A DNA stretch of 62,297 bases from an uncultured Eubacteriales bacterium (GCA_910577755.1 CAJTNL010000012.1:1-62297); one strand, 5' to 3'; shown: positions 52,901 through 62,240, counted from the first letter of the stretch. A program made the numbers and translations. Notes: generated by a model from the sequence alone, not told the origin.

Positions 52901-53867
52901 CCTTTATTCCATTAAAAAGGGACTTAATTTTCACACTACTGCTGTTTAATGTAATATTTGTAAGACCATCAAAAGTAGTCTCAATTGTACGCTGAGCATC
53001 ATTTATCACCAATGTATCAGTGCCAACTGAACTTTGTTTTACAAATTTTGGCGCTATAATTCTACCTGTTACAATACTTACATGACCTGTTACCGCGCCT
53101 CCATTTAAACCATTTGCATAGATTGTATCATTTACAGTGACACCGCTGTTTAACTGTAAACTTGTATCTCCTATAAAGTCGCTATCATCATCACCAGCAT
53201 AAATGTTTTCGAACGTAGCATAATAGCCGGCTTGATTATTAATAATTAACTGAGAATGCGTACCCTGTATGCCCGTCATTTGTTTATAAGCACCGCCATA
53301 TACATTAGGCAGCTTAAGCGTATTCTGTTTATTAATAGAAACATTTTGCATGTCCAGCTTATAACCATTTAAATAAATATCACTGCAAAATGGTTCAACA
53401 TTAGGAAACATCCATTGACAATTTTTTAAAGTAACATTAGCGCCAAGTTGAAAAGAAGAACGAGATGATAGTATCGGATTACTTCCGGTTAATCCTTCAA
53501 TAGTAATCGCTTTACTGCATACAAATGGCTCGTCACCTAATGCACCTTGACCATTGATTGACACAACGCCCTTGAGAACAATCGTATCACCGTCTTTAGC
53601 TTGTGCATAGGCAGTGGAAAATCTCGTATAAGGATTCTGAATACTGCCATCCTCCATGGTCCCTGAAAATAACGGATCAATATAATAAGTGTTACCTACA
53701 GCTAATGGACGAACCACATCTGTTTCCCCATAACTGTCTATATTTTCAACCGATGTTTTTTGTGATGTTTTTTGTATTGTATTTTCCGCTGCAAAAACCA
53801 ATCCATTATTTAATACAACTGCAGCTGTTATAATTGCCGCTATCGTTTTTCTATACTTTTTTTTCAT
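49902..53867 (-). CDS. Large secreted protein with nine InlB-type B repeats and atypical sorting-like tail
   Basis: 1321 residues. Signal peptide (1-27, cut near VFAAEN). Residues about 55-440 look like a pectate-lyase-like beta-helix (NTYYIDPLFSGTMEDGSIQN, repeated ITLNSS and LQLNSG type strands). Residues 547-1257 are nine repeats of the Listeria-type B-repeat (Flg_new) pattern: F-x-NGG ... GYTFxGW ... LYAxWTAN. The end has SPKTRD (1286-1291), a hydrophobic stretch NILLWGALSSLSLGLLL and a Lys/Arg-rich tail, the layout of a sortase signal but with Arg where LPXTG-like motifs have Gly. Probably an adhesin or cell-surface protein. ATG with GAGAGG. Same strand as the exporter operon, own promoter. 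Confidence 0.9.
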   Translation of the reverse strand: MKKKYRKTIAAIITAAVVLNNGLVFAAENTIQKTSQKTSVENIDSYGETDVVRPLAVGNTYYIDPLFSGTMEDGSIQNPYTRFSTAYAQAKDGDTIVLKGVVSINGQGALGDEPFVCSKAITIEGLTGSNPILSSRSSFQLGANVTLKNCQWMFPNVEPFCSDIYLNGYKLDMQNVSINKQNTLKLPNVYGGAYKQMTGIQGTHSQLIINNQAGYYATFENIYAGDDDSDFIGDTSLQLNSGVTVNDTIYANGLNGGAVTGHVSIVTGRIIAPKFVKQSSVGTDTLVINDAQRTIETTFDGLTNITLNSSSVKIKSLFNGIKGNLQLLGNSKLDVSNLTTPLQIGGSFTGEAGSMLVLPQNGAMHVTQTLNGEFELRTPGVAFDTSGLVTKDHVYITASNDSTGQVNHIPYLTQSMYTLKMEEVNAKKQWVIRVTDSPKLEILEIEGQNRLPIIADTEHVFTLSYKDAQGNPLTYTPDFICKVMGPDGIEIPEEGDIWAEVSRDEMSIVLFGDQLQPGQYTVVLTDTLTNKEFTYNLTLYNAAANMFTVTYEFNGGHAVNQPNVDQVQVEVEENTLLTKIADPIREGYTFNGWYQDRNFTTEWDFANSLVTANTTLYAHWTANSYRVHFHANDGMQTAVTEQNFLYDTAMDLNINPFMRTGYTFTGWATEANGTKVYEDQQNVNNLTTVQNDIVDLYAVWTPISYKVQFIGGTGAAGTMTEQIFTYDIPANLSMNTFTKPGYTFTGWQDANGNLYTNQAEVLNLADQQNEVVILTAQWSANAYTVVFDGNGATSGTMQPQTFAVDQTQALFNNAFTKNGYTFSGWIDQATNQEYTNAQAVQNLTTTAGDVVTLSAKWTANTYYLDFNTDGGIPTIIQSAELTYDTSMAMPAAPTKSGYTFAGWRIEKEDGTVEIVDAGAAVQNLAVSENARVTATALWTANTYTLTFDINGGDIDSKPSDMLLTHNQTQNLPAIFPTKLGYTFMGWSIEKTDGTTEMKQPGDSVINLANQDGVLVTATAQWTANTYTIHFDANGGIGNMNDQSFTYDVQTPLQQNQFTKSGYIFAGWQDQSGNRYTDAQAVINATAENGAVLILSAQWILNGFIIQFDGNGATNGNVSSQEFLFGSNQTLTANTFTKTGYTFVGWLDSATGMSYMDQQVVQDLTLTVGGMIQFVAQWKANSYTVVFDSNGGSGSMVSQQLIYDDPLTALTNNTFIREGYEFAGWALSANGDVVYTDGQMIQNLADIGQVTLYAQWIAKQIQAPIIPIEQDSMQYTDNRFINTNYVSPKTRDSKNILLWGALSSLSLGLLLKIKPRFKKKKD
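50097..52229 (-). repeat. Nine tandem InlB B-repeat units inside the surface protein gene
   Basis: Residues 547-1257 hold nine units of 70-90 residues, each with a GYTFxGW-type motif followed by a variable part and a W-T/S-A-N end. The first unit has GYTFNGWYQDRN, the last GYEFAGWALSANG. The units differ in sequence, so DNA repeats are not exact. Confidence 0.85.
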
Positions 53868-53942
53868 ATAATCCTCTCTTTTACAAAATATAACTAAATA
53901 TAACTAATTTCATCTGCAAAATCTTAGCCTTTACATAGCCTA

Positions 53943-53970
53943 AGTATAACATATTATCAATAAATTTCAA
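53943..53970 (-). promoter_or_regulatory. Promoter of the InlB-repeat protein gene
   Basis: Minus strand TTGAAA (53970-53965), 16-nt spacer, TATACT (53948-53943) with TGT in front of it (extended -10). The remaining 53971-54253 shows no gene. Confidence 0.6.
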
Positions 53971-54253
53971 GTATTATGTTTAGTATTTTAGGCAGTATAT
54001 CTTAATTCCACAATGATACTAACAATGACGCAACAAGTTATATTTATTAGCATTACACACAATGCGGAAACTTAGCAATAGAGAAAAAAATAATTATCAT
54101 AAACATATTAAGCAAATCTTTACTATATTTCATTATAGCAATAAGCATATAATCTTTAATATAAAGGTTTCCAAACTATATCTCACAACCTCACAAAAAT
54201 TATAACTATATAGTTCAGCAAGCTTAAAATACTTTAATATAATAGCTATTCCC

Positions 54254-55867
54254 TTAAAACTTTATCTCACTGTAACTAGACTCTAAGATTTGTTCGGCGC
54301 ATCGAATTCCATCCACAGCGGCAGATATAATACCACCAGCATATCCGGCTCCCTCACCGCATGGATATAGCCCTGCTAATGTAACAGACTGTAATTGTTC
54401 ATTTCTCACAATACGAACCGGTGCAGAGCTTCTGGTTTCAACAGCAGTTAAAATTGCGTCCCCATAAGAAAAACAAGTAATACTATGGTTCATGCGTATA
54501 ATACCTTCCCGCATGGATTCATAAATTTCTTCATCAAAACAAATAGATAAATTACATGGAACAACACCGCGTTGATAGGTTGGTTTAACCACTCCCAATG
54601 TGGTACTCGGTTTACGCAAGATAAAATCTTCTACTCTTTGTGCAGGTGCAGCATATGTTTCGTTTCCTGCTTGAAAGGCACGTCTCTCCAGTCTGCGCTG
54701 TAAATACATACCCGCCAACGGATGTGTATCTCCAAAATCTTCTGGTCCAATACCTACAAGCAATGCTGAATTTGCATTTGTCCCATTGCGAGCAAAATTA
54801 CTCATACCATTGGTAACTACTCCGCCTTCCTCTGATGATGCTGCCACAACAATTCCCCCCGGACACATGCAAAAGGTATATACGCCTCTTCCATTTTTCA
54901 AATGAATCGCTTGTTTATATTCAGCAGCCCCTAAAGCGGGATGTTCTGCAAAACAACCAAATTGCGCGCAGTTAATAAAAGACTGCGGGTGCTCAATGCG
55001 AGCGCCTATGGAAAATGGTTTTTGTATGATATGAACTAAATTGCTATTATACAGCATTTCATAGGTATCTCTGGCGCTATGTCCAATTGCCAAAACCACG
55101 TGATTAGTATCTATAATGGATGACGTGCCGCCTAATTTTTGCACCTTTATGCCGGTTATTGTTTGCTGCTTAGTCACAATATCCGTTAATTTTGTATCAA
55201 AATAAATAGTACCGCCTAATCTTATGATCTCTTTACGAATATTTATCACAGTATCTGATAAACGATCTGTACCAATATGAGGATGTGCCTGATACAAAAT
55301 TTCATCCGGTGCACCTGCACGTACAAATTCTAGCAAAACTTTTCTAGCTCTACCGTCTTTTATGCCAGTATTCAATTTTCCATCTGAAAAAGTACCTGCT
55401 CCTCCCTCTCCAAACTGTACATTGGATTCTGTTTGTAGCGGACCACCGCTCCAAAAGTTTTTGACTTGCATTTGACGCTGTTCAACTGAGCTTCCTCTTT
55501 CTACTACAATGGGACATTGACCAGCTTGTGCTAAAACTAATGCAGCAAACATACCGGCAGGACCAAATCCAACTACAACAGGGCGGTTGTGCAATGGTTT
55601 TGATGGTCGCAGTGTATAATGATAAGGTGTCACTACTTTAATTTTTGCATTTTTATTGTGCTTTAAAAAATTAGATTCCCCATTCAATTCAATGTCTACA
55701 GTACAAATAAAATGAACATCTTGTTTATTACGTGCGTCGATGGATCTTCTTACTAATTGTAGGGAACGTATTCTTTTTACATTAATTTTTAATTTTTGCG
55801 CTGTTCTGTGCAGCAAATCATTTTCCGTACCGTCCAAAGGTAAATTGATTTCCGGTATTCTCAACAT
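54254..55867 (-). CDS. FAD-dependent dehydrogenase-like protein (COG2509 type)
   Basis: 537 residues. After about 95 residues of an N-terminal domain (RIPEINLPLDG, RRSIDARNKQDVHF) comes the dinucleotide-binding VVVGFGPAGMFAALVLA, then VVERGSSVEQRQMQV, FGEGGAGTFSDGKLNTG, VVLAIGHSARDTYEML and CPGGIVVAAS, with a C-terminal FAD motif AGLYPCGEGAGYAGGI. Function of this widespread flavoprotein family is unknown. Overlaps nothing; starts four nt after the next gene's stop, so both are one operon. Confidence 0.88.
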   Translation of the reverse strand: MLRIPEINLPLDGTENDLLHRTAQKLKINVKRIRSLQLVRRSIDARNKQDVHFICTVDIELNGESNFLKHNKNAKIKVVTPYHYTLRPSKPLHNRPVVVGFGPAGMFAALVLAQAGQCPIVVERGSSVEQRQMQVKNFWSGGPLQTESNVQFGEGGAGTFSDGKLNTGIKDGRARKVLLEFVRAGAPDEILYQAHPHIGTDRLSDTVINIRKEIIRLGGTIYFDTKLTDIVTKQQTITGIKVQKLGGTSSIIDTNHVVLAIGHSARDTYEMLYNSNLVHIIQKPFSIGARIEHPQSFINCAQFGCFAEHPALGAAEYKQAIHLKNGRGVYTFCMCPGGIVVAASSEEGGVVTNGMSNFARNGTNANSALLVGIGPEDFGDTHPLAGMYLQRRLERRAFQAGNETYAAPAQRVEDFILRKPSTTLGVVKPTYQRGVVPCNLSICFDEEIYESMREGIIRMNHSITCFSYGDAILTAVETRSSAPVRIVRNEQLQSVTLAGLYPCGEGAGYAGGIISAAVDGIRCAEQILESSYSEIKF

Positions 55868-55871
55868 AAGT

Positions 55872-57140
55872 TTAAGTCCTCGCTTTACTTTTGTTGCGCA
55901 AATTTTTGCCTGCAGCTTTTCCGGCAGTCATACCGCTAATCCATGCCCAATGTAAATTATACCCACCGCAATCTCCATCAATATTTAGCAGTTCCCCTGC
56001 AAAGTATAATCCGCAGTGTAATCTGGATTCTAAAGATTCGGTCAGTTGTTCTAAAGAAACCCCGCCTGCTGTCGCTTGTGCCTGCTTCCAATCGGCAACA
56101 CCGATACAAGGAAATAGAAACCTCTTTATCATATTAGCAATTAACATAATTTCCGATTTAGACAGCTGTCCTGATAAAGTTGCATTTGAGTTAGCCAAAG
56201 CTGTCTTCACTACCGCTTGTCCTACTCTTTTATTGATAAAGCCACTTAAAATCTCTATTGCAGGAATTTGCGGATAAATTTTAACAATATGGGTTAAATG
56301 ATCAACTAATGTAGCTACGCTATATTCGGGCATAAAATCTAAAGATACGGACAGTTTGTTTTTATTAGCAATGCCCATAGCCACATGACGAGAAAATTGG
56401 AACATACAGATTCCAGATAAACCGTGTTCCGTAAATTGCACTTCTCCCTTTTCATGGCGTATTACTTTTCTATTACATAAAAGCGTTGCAACAGCATGAC
56501 TGCGCATTCCTTTTAAAGATTTCACATATTCCGGCGGTGTTCGTAACAAAGTTAACGCCGGATAAACAGATGTAACTGCATGACCCATTTGTTTTGCCAG
56601 CAGATAGCCTGATCCGTGAGAACCTAGCTGGGGAGCGGATTTTCCACCTGTAGCAATAATAACCTGTTCAGCAACGATAGTTTCTTGACTGCTCGTTGTC
56701 AATACAAATTTTTGATTACTTGCTTTTAGGCCTATAACGCAACAATCACAAATGGTTTCAATATGCAGCGCCTCTGCTTTTAAACGCAACAAATCCAATA
56801 CGGCGGCAGCCTGCAGACTATAAGGATATACACGTCCTTCCGTTTCTTCCTTACATAAAAGTCCTAAAGCTTGAAATGTTTCTATAACTCTTTTTGGGGA
56901 ATAGGTATTCAAAATTGTTTGTATAAATTTTGTATCACCATAGTAATGGCTGATATTAGCATTCATATTTGTTAAATTACAACGACCATTACCTGTTGCC
57001 AGTAATTTTTTGCCCACCCGCGGCGCACTTTCCAAAATTGTGATTCTCTTATTGCCTTGATACATTTCAGCCGCAGTAATGGCAGCCATTAAGCCAGAGG
57101 CACCACCCCCAACAATAGCTAATTGTATTTTAGTCTGCAT
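55872..57140 (-). CDS. HI0933/BaiN-family flavoprotein
   Basis: About 422 residues of the HI0933-like family of FAD enzymes (annotated as aminoacetone oxidase or NAD(P)/FAD-dependent oxidoreductase; BaiN belongs here). Seen: AIVGGGASGLMAAITAAE (FAD), GKKLLATGNGRCNLTNMN, VIIATGGKSAPQLGSHGSGY, LSGICMFQFSR and ELLNIDGDCGGYNLHWAWIS. The ATG at 57140 follows GGGGGAG very closely; an ATG four codons upstream is an alternative. First gene of a two-gene flavoprotein operon; substrate unknown. Confidence 0.9.
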   Translation of the reverse strand: MQTKIQLAIVGGGASGLMAAITAAEMYQGNKRITILESAPRVGKKLLATGNGRCNLTNMNANISHYYGDTKFIQTILNTYSPKRVIETFQALGLLCKEETEGRVYPYSLQAAAVLDLLRLKAEALHIETICDCCVIGLKASNQKFVLTTSSQETIVAEQVIIATGGKSAPQLGSHGSGYLLAKQMGHAVTSVYPALTLLRTPPEYVKSLKGMRSHAVATLLCNRKVIRHEKGEVQFTEHGLSGICMFQFSRHVAMGIANKNKLSVSLDFMPEYSVATLVDHLTHIVKIYPQIPAIEILSGFINKRVGQAVVKTALANSNATLSGQLSKSEIMLIANMIKRFLFPCIGVADWKQAQATAGGVSLEQLTESLESRLHCGLYFAGELLNIDGDCGGYNLHWAWISGMTAGKAAGKNLRNKSKART

Positions 57141-57173
57141 AAGCTCCCCCATTTTTATTGATTGTTTATAATC

Positions 57174-57202
57174 AGTATAGCTTATTTTATATGCATATGC
57201 AA
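57174..57202 (-). promoter_or_regulatory. Promoter of the flavoprotein operon
   Basis: Minus strand TTGCAT (57202-57197), 17-nt spacer, TATACT (57179-57174), close to the gene start. Confidence 0.6.
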
Positions 57203-57243
57203 AGTTTATTTCATATAAAATAGATTGATTTTTAAGGATTATA

Positions 57244-57286
57244 TTGACAATAAAATTGATCTGTGTATAATAATTAATATTATTAA
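57244..57286 (+). promoter_or_regulatory. Promoter and possible operator of the marR-ABC operon
   Basis: TTGACA (57244-57249), 16-nt spacer and TATAAT (57266-57271) form a near-consensus promoter. Directly after it TTAATA-T-TATTAA (57274-57286) is a perfect dyad, in the position expected for autorepression by the MarR protein. Confidence 0.65.
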
Positions 57287-57338
57287 CTATTAATTCGATA
57301 TATTATTAATTATATTAACTGAGGAAGTGAATTGGAAT

Positions 57339-57821
57339 ATGCTTGATCCTAATATCGTAAAAGCAGAATTGGCAGAAACCCTTGGGCGTTTTAAAAGACA
57401 TAGGCCGCTTTTTCCGCTGCATTTAGGTGTCACGCCTGGAGAATTTTCCACACTGAACATTATAGAACAATACCAGAATTCTGAACTTGGAGGAATCAAA
57501 ACTTCTTCTATCGGAGAAATCAGCTGTATGTCAAGACCTGCCGTATCACAAATGCTGAATACCTTGGAAAAAAAGGGATGTATTATGCGCATTATGGCAG
57601 AAAAAGATAGGCGTGTCGTATTAGTTTGTTTAACAGAATCCGGTAAGGAAATTTTACAACAATCAAAAAAAATGTTTTTTGCAATGGTAGACCGCATTTA
57701 TGAAGAATTTGGTGAAGAAAACACCAAAAAATTTATTGAGCTTTTAACTCGTTATCAATCCATATGTTTTGATGACGAGTTCTATAAAAAAATAAAATTC
57801 AAATCAGAAAGGAAGTCATAG
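57339..57821 (+). CDS. MarR-family transcriptional regulator
   Basis: About 160 residues. Winged helix-turn-helix with TSSIGEISCMSRPAVSQMLN as recognition region and the wing KDRRVVLVCLTESGKEIL; flanking helices form the dimer. MarR proteins sense small molecules and repress efflux genes. It lies 4 nt before an ABC exporter gene, so local repression of the exporter is likely. The ATG at 57339 is used; GAGGAAG lies somewhat far upstream, and an in-frame GTG at 57327 lies too close to it. Confidence 0.92.
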   Translation: MLDPNIVKAELAETLGRFKRHRPLFPLHLGVTPGEFSTLNIIEQYQNSELGGIKTSSIGEISCMSRPAVSQMLNTLEKKGCIMRIMAEKDRRVVLVCLTESGKEILQQSKKMFFAMVDRIYEEFGEENTKKFIELLTRYQSICFDDEFYKKIKFKSERKS

Positions 57822-57825
57822 GTAT

Positions 57826-60084
57826 ATGGCAAAATTGCTTAAAAGATATTTAAAACCATTCTGGCTTAGTGTGGTATTTGCCCTCTTGCTGTTATTTGGT
57901 CAGGCATTTAGTGATTTAAGCTTGCCTACTTATATGTCTGACATTGTAAATGTTGGAATTCAACAAGGTGGTATAGCAGAATCCACCCCGAAGGCGATCA
58001 GTGCAAAAGCCTTTTCTTTTATAAAGATATTCATGACCAATGAAGAGAAAGAGTCCATTGATAAAAGCTATACTCTCCACTCAGTCAATGATGTAGGTAC
58101 GGATCACGATCGTTATGTAAAGCAATATCCTTTATTGAAAACTGAAGATATTTATATCTTAAACAATCATATTACAAGCAACATTATGGAAAAACTAGAT
58201 CGCTCTTTCAGTGTAGCAACATGGACGTTCCTCTATACTATGGAAGCTATGCAAAATCAAGAAAATTTATCTGCACAAACAGAGAATCATGCAGCATCTA
58301 GCGGAATTTCTAATATTGATTTTGAAGAACTGTACCTTTTGCAGCCTACCATCGAAAGTATGTCTGATTCTGTGGTAATAGAAGCTAGGATCAAAGCAAA
58401 TCAAACACAGGATTCTATGTTAACGCAAAGTGCGACTATATTGAACGGCAATTTTTATAGGGAATTGGGTATTGATACAACCAACATACAAACAAACTAC
58501 ATTTTAATTGCGGGTGTTAAAATGCTGGCGCTTTCTCTAGCAGGAGGAATCGCTTCTATCTTAGTTGCATTGCTGTCCTCTCGCATTGCCGCAGGCGTTG
58601 CCCGTAATTTACGTTCAGATGTGTTCCGTAAAGTTACCGTTTTCTCAAATAATGAATTTGATGAATTCACCACTTCTTCTCTGATTACTCGTACAACAAA
58701 CGATATTACGCAAATTCAAATGTTACTGATTATGGGGGTTAGATTAATATGCTATACGCCGGTTATGGCAACCGGAGGTATTACCATGGCAATTGTTTCA
58801 TCCCCCTCCATGAGTTGGATCATCGCGCTAGCATGTGGTCTATTATTTTTGCTGATTGGCATTATATTTGTACTGGCTATGCCCAAATTCAAAATTATGC
58901 AAAAATTAATTGACCGTTTAAATCTGGTTGCCAGAGAAAACTTGAACGGTATGACAGTTATTCGTGCGTTTGGCACAGAAGACTTTGAAAAAAAGCGTTT
59001 TGACAAAGCCAATATGGACGTTAGCAAAACACAATTATTCATAAATCGTGTTATGGTATTTCTAATGCCTGCCATGATGTTTATTATGAACACTATCAGC
59101 CTATTAGTCGTTTGGGTTGGTTCTCATCAAGTAGAAACAAGCGGTCTGCAGGTTGGTGATATGATGGCATTTATGCAGTATTCCATGCAAATTATTATTT
59201 CCTTTTTAATGTTATCTCTAGTATTTATCCTGGTTCCGCGTGCAGCCGTTTCAGCCGCTAGAATATGGAAAGTCCTGAAAAAAGACCCTAGTATTCAGGA
59301 CCCCACTAATCCTGTACATTTTAATCCTGAAATGAGAGGTATTGTTGAATTTCGAAATGTCAGCTTTCGCTATGCAGGTGCTGATGAAAATGTCTTGAGT
59401 AACATTACCTTTACCGCTAAACCTGGTCAAACCACTGCTTTTATTGGTTCTACAGGTTCGGGAAAATCTACACTCGTAAATTTAATCCCTCGTTTTTATG
59501 ATGCTTCAGAGGGTGAAATTTTAGTTGATGGCATCAACATAAAAAATGTAACACAGCATGAACTACATGATAAAATCGGTTATGTCCCGCAAAAAGGCAT
59601 TTTACTTTCCGGTACCATTGCCTCAAACCTACGTTACGGCGCTGAAAATGCTTCCATTCAAGACTTGCAACTGGCAGCCAATATTGCACAGGCAAGTGAT
59701 TTTATTAGTAAAAAAGAGGATGGATTTAACAGCCCGATTGCAGAAGGCGGCACCAATGTATCCGGAGGTCAGCGACAGCGTTTGTCCATTGCCCGAGCAT
59801 TAACCAAAAAGCCTGAAATCTTTATTTTTGACGATAGCTTCTCTGCCCTTGATTTTAAAACTGATGCGGCATTGCGTAAATCACTAAAAGAACACATAAA
59901 CAATGCAACGGTGTTAATCGTTGCACAACGCATCAGTACGATTATGAATGCTGAACAAATTATTGTGCTGGACGAAGGAAAAATTGTAGGTAAGGGTACG
60001 CATGAAGAACTTCTCAAAAACTGTAACACCTACTATGAGATTGCTTCGTCACAACTTTCAAAGGAGGAGTTAGAGCATGCCTAA
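57826..60084 (+). CDS. Heterodimeric ABC exporter subunit 1 (degenerate ATP site)
   Basis: 752 residues: membrane domain plus ATPase domain. Between the first two membrane segments lies an extra domain of about 185 residues (40-224), probably outside the cell. The ATPase has Walker A GSTGSGKST and a canonical signature VSGGQRQRLSIARAL, but Walker B reads IFIFDDSF (Asp in place of the catalytic Glu) and the H-loop reads IVAQRIS (Gln in place of His). This is the pattern of the non-hydrolysing site of heterodimeric exporters such as LmrC or TM287. AAAGGA precedes the ATG. Overlaps the next gene by 8 nt. Confidence 0.93.
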   Translation: MAKLLKRYLKPFWLSVVFALLLLFGQAFSDLSLPTYMSDIVNVGIQQGGIAESTPKAISAKAFSFIKIFMTNEEKESIDKSYTLHSVNDVGTDHDRYVKQYPLLKTEDIYILNNHITSNIMEKLDRSFSVATWTFLYTMEAMQNQENLSAQTENHAASSGISNIDFEELYLLQPTIESMSDSVVIEARIKANQTQDSMLTQSATILNGNFYRELGIDTTNIQTNYILIAGVKMLALSLAGGIASILVALLSSRIAAGVARNLRSDVFRKVTVFSNNEFDEFTTSSLITRTTNDITQIQMLLIMGVRLICYTPVMATGGITMAIVSSPSMSWIIALACGLLFLLIGIIFVLAMPKFKIMQKLIDRLNLVARENLNGMTVIRAFGTEDFEKKRFDKANMDVSKTQLFINRVMVFLMPAMMFIMNTISLLVVWVGSHQVETSGLQVGDMMAFMQYSMQIIISFLMLSLVFILVPRAAVSAARIWKVLKKDPSIQDPTNPVHFNPEMRGIVEFRNVSFRYAGADENVLSNITFTAKPGQTTAFIGSTGSGKSTLVNLIPRFYDASEGEILVDGINIKNVTQHELHDKIGYVPQKGILLSGTIASNLRYGAENASIQDLQLAANIAQASDFISKKEDGFNSPIAEGGTNVSGGQRQRLSIARALTKKPEIFIFDDSFSALDFKTDAALRKSLKEHINNATVLIVAQRISTIMNAEQIIVLDEGKIVGKGTHEELLKNCNTYYEIASSQLSKEELEHA

Positions 60085-61975
60085 TCAAAATTCAAAAATA
60101 AATGCTTCTCCAAGACACGGTGGATTTTTTGGCGGAAATCGTGCTCCCGTTCCAGGAGAAAAACCTAAAAATTTTAAAAATTCCTTTGGTAAATTGATAC
60201 GCTATATGGGTAAATATAAAATATTATTTATTCTGGTCTTTATCTTTGCCATTTGTTCTACTATATTTACCATTGTTGGTCCTAAAATTTTGGGTATGGC
60301 AACCACAAAATTGTTTGAAGGAATTGTAAGTAATGTGTCAGGAACTGGTTCAGGCATTGATTTTGGATACATTAGTGTAATTATGATTATTTTAATATCT
60401 TTATATGGAGTTAGCTTATTGTTTGGTTACTTACAAGGACATTTAATGTCTACAATTTCAATGAAAGTAACTTACAAGCTCCGAAAAGACATTTCAAATA
60501 AAATGTATAGGCTACCGTTTAAATATTATGACGGAACCTCCAATGGTGAAATTTTATCTTATATTACCAATGATATTGATACTATTTCACAAAGCCTGAA
60601 TCAAAGTGTAACACAAATGATCACCTCTATTACAACAATTATTGGTATTTTGATCATGATGCTCACTATTAGCTGGGAAATGACTTTAGTTGCGCTTGCC
60701 ATTATCCCAATTTCAATGGGTATTATGGTATTGATTATGAAAAAATCACAAAAACATTTTACAGCACAACAAACTTATCTAGGTCATGTAAACGGGCATG
60801 TTGAAGAAATGTACGCAAGCCACATAGTTATTAAAGCATTTAATAAGGAAGAAGAATCTGCAAAAACCTTTGATAAATATAATAAAATTCTATATACATC
60901 TGCATGGAAATCTCAATTTATGTCTGGTCTTATGATGCCAATTATTCTGTTCATAGGCAATTTAGGATATGTTGGTATTTGTATCTTAGGTGGCTATCTA
61001 TCGGTTACCACTGGTTTACCAGTAGGTAATATTCAAGCATTTGTTCAGTATGTACGTCAGTTTACACAACCAATTTCTCAAGTTGCAAATATTTCAAATA
61101 TTTTACAGCAAACTGCTGCAGCCGCAGAACGGGTATTTGATTTTTTAGAACAAGAAGAAGAGATTCCAGAATCAAAAAATCCTATTACAATTCAACACGA
61201 TGAAAATAAAATTTTAACAGACTCCTGCATTAAACCAAAAGGTCAGGTTACTTTCAATCATGTACACTTTGGTTATACAGAAGAACGCATTATTATCAAT
61301 GACTTTTCGGTAGTTGTGCAGCCAGGTCAAAAGGTCGCTATTGTTGGTCCTACCGGTGCAGGGAAAACAACCATTGTAAAACTACTAATGCGTTTCTATG
61401 ATGTAAATGATGGCGCCATTTTGATAGACGGGCATGATATTCGCAACTATACTCGTAAGGATTTACGCTCATTATTCGGTATGGTCGTACAGGATACCTG
61501 GTTATATAACGCATCAATTGAAGATAATATACGATACAGTAAATTAAACGCTTCAACAGAAGAGGTAATTGCCGCTGCGAAAGCAGCACAAGTTGACCAC
61601 TTTGTCAGAACATGCCCAGATGGCTACAAAACTATTTTGAATGAAGAAGCAAGCAATGTGTCACAAGGGCAAAAACAATTATTAACCATTGCACGTGCAA
61701 TTTTAGCAAACCCAGAAATTTTAATTTTAGATGAAGCAACCAGCAGCGTTGATACCAGAACTGAAATTTTGATACAAAAAGCTATGGATCACCTAATGCA
61801 GGGAAGAACCAGTTTTGTAATTGCTCATCGATTATCAACCATCAAAAATGCTGATACAATTCTTGTAATGAAAGATGGCGATATTGTAGAACAGGGCAAC
61901 CACGAGGAACTGTTGGATAAAGGCGGATTCTATGCAGGATTATATAACAGTCAATTTGATGAGGGTGAAGAATAG
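60077..61975 (+). CDS. Heterodimeric ABC exporter subunit 2 (catalytic ATP site)
   Basis: 632 residues: a Gly/Pro/Lys-rich cytoplasmic start (about 1-40), six membrane segments, and an ATPase with Walker A GPTGAGKTT, Walker B LILDEATSSVD (catalytic Glu present) and H-loop VIAHRLS. Its signature motif, however, reads VSQGQKQLLTIARAI (SQGQ instead of SGGQ), so the site built from this signature and subunit 1's Walker B is the degenerate one. Together the two genes encode one multidrug- or lipid-type exporter; the substrate is unknown. GGAGGAG precedes the ATG. Confidence 0.94.
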   Translation: MPNQNSKINASPRHGGFFGGNRAPVPGEKPKNFKNSFGKLIRYMGKYKILFILVFIFAICSTIFTIVGPKILGMATTKLFEGIVSNVSGTGSGIDFGYISVIMIILISLYGVSLLFGYLQGHLMSTISMKVTYKLRKDISNKMYRLPFKYYDGTSNGEILSYITNDIDTISQSLNQSVTQMITSITTIIGILIMMLTISWEMTLVALAIIPISMGIMVLIMKKSQKHFTAQQTYLGHVNGHVEEMYASHIVIKAFNKEEESAKTFDKYNKILYTSAWKSQFMSGLMMPIILFIGNLGYVGICILGGYLSVTTGLPVGNIQAFVQYVRQFTQPISQVANISNILQQTAAAAERVFDFLEQEEEIPESKNPITIQHDENKILTDSCIKPKGQVTFNHVHFGYTEERIIINDFSVVVQPGQKVAIVGPTGAGKTTIVKLLMRFYDVNDGAILIDGHDIRNYTRKDLRSLFGMVVQDTWLYNASIEDNIRYSKLNASTEEVIAAAKAAQVDHFVRTCPDGYKTILNEEASNVSQGQKQLLTIARAILANPEILILDEATSSVDTRTEILIQKAMDHLMQGRTSFVIAHRLSTIKNADTILVMKDGDIVEQGNHEELLDKGGFYAGLYNSQFDEGEE

Positions 61976-62162
61976 AATAAATCATCTCGGTACTGTATAG
62001 ATTAAAGATGACGATGACTGAGCAAAATCAGAATCTGCATACCATTTACATGGTAATATGATAAACGTATATTAATTTGATTAACTCAAACAATATGAAG
62101 CTTGTTAATTTGAAAAACAAATATGCCGTAAACAACCGTTCATTCATATTTTCAACTCTGTA

Positions 62163-62207
62163 AAAAGTCAGAAACCTACTTAATATTTGAGTAGGTTTCT
62201 GACTTTT
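62163..62207. terminator. Strong bidirectional terminator after the exporter operon
   Basis: AAAAGTCAGAAACCTACT (62163-62180) pairs perfectly with 62190-62207, loop TAATATTTG; T-rich sequence follows on both strands. The stretch 61976-62162 holds no recognisable gene. Confidence 0.85.
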
Positions 62208-62240
62208 ATCTTCTAAATTGGATATTCTATCGTTTTACTT

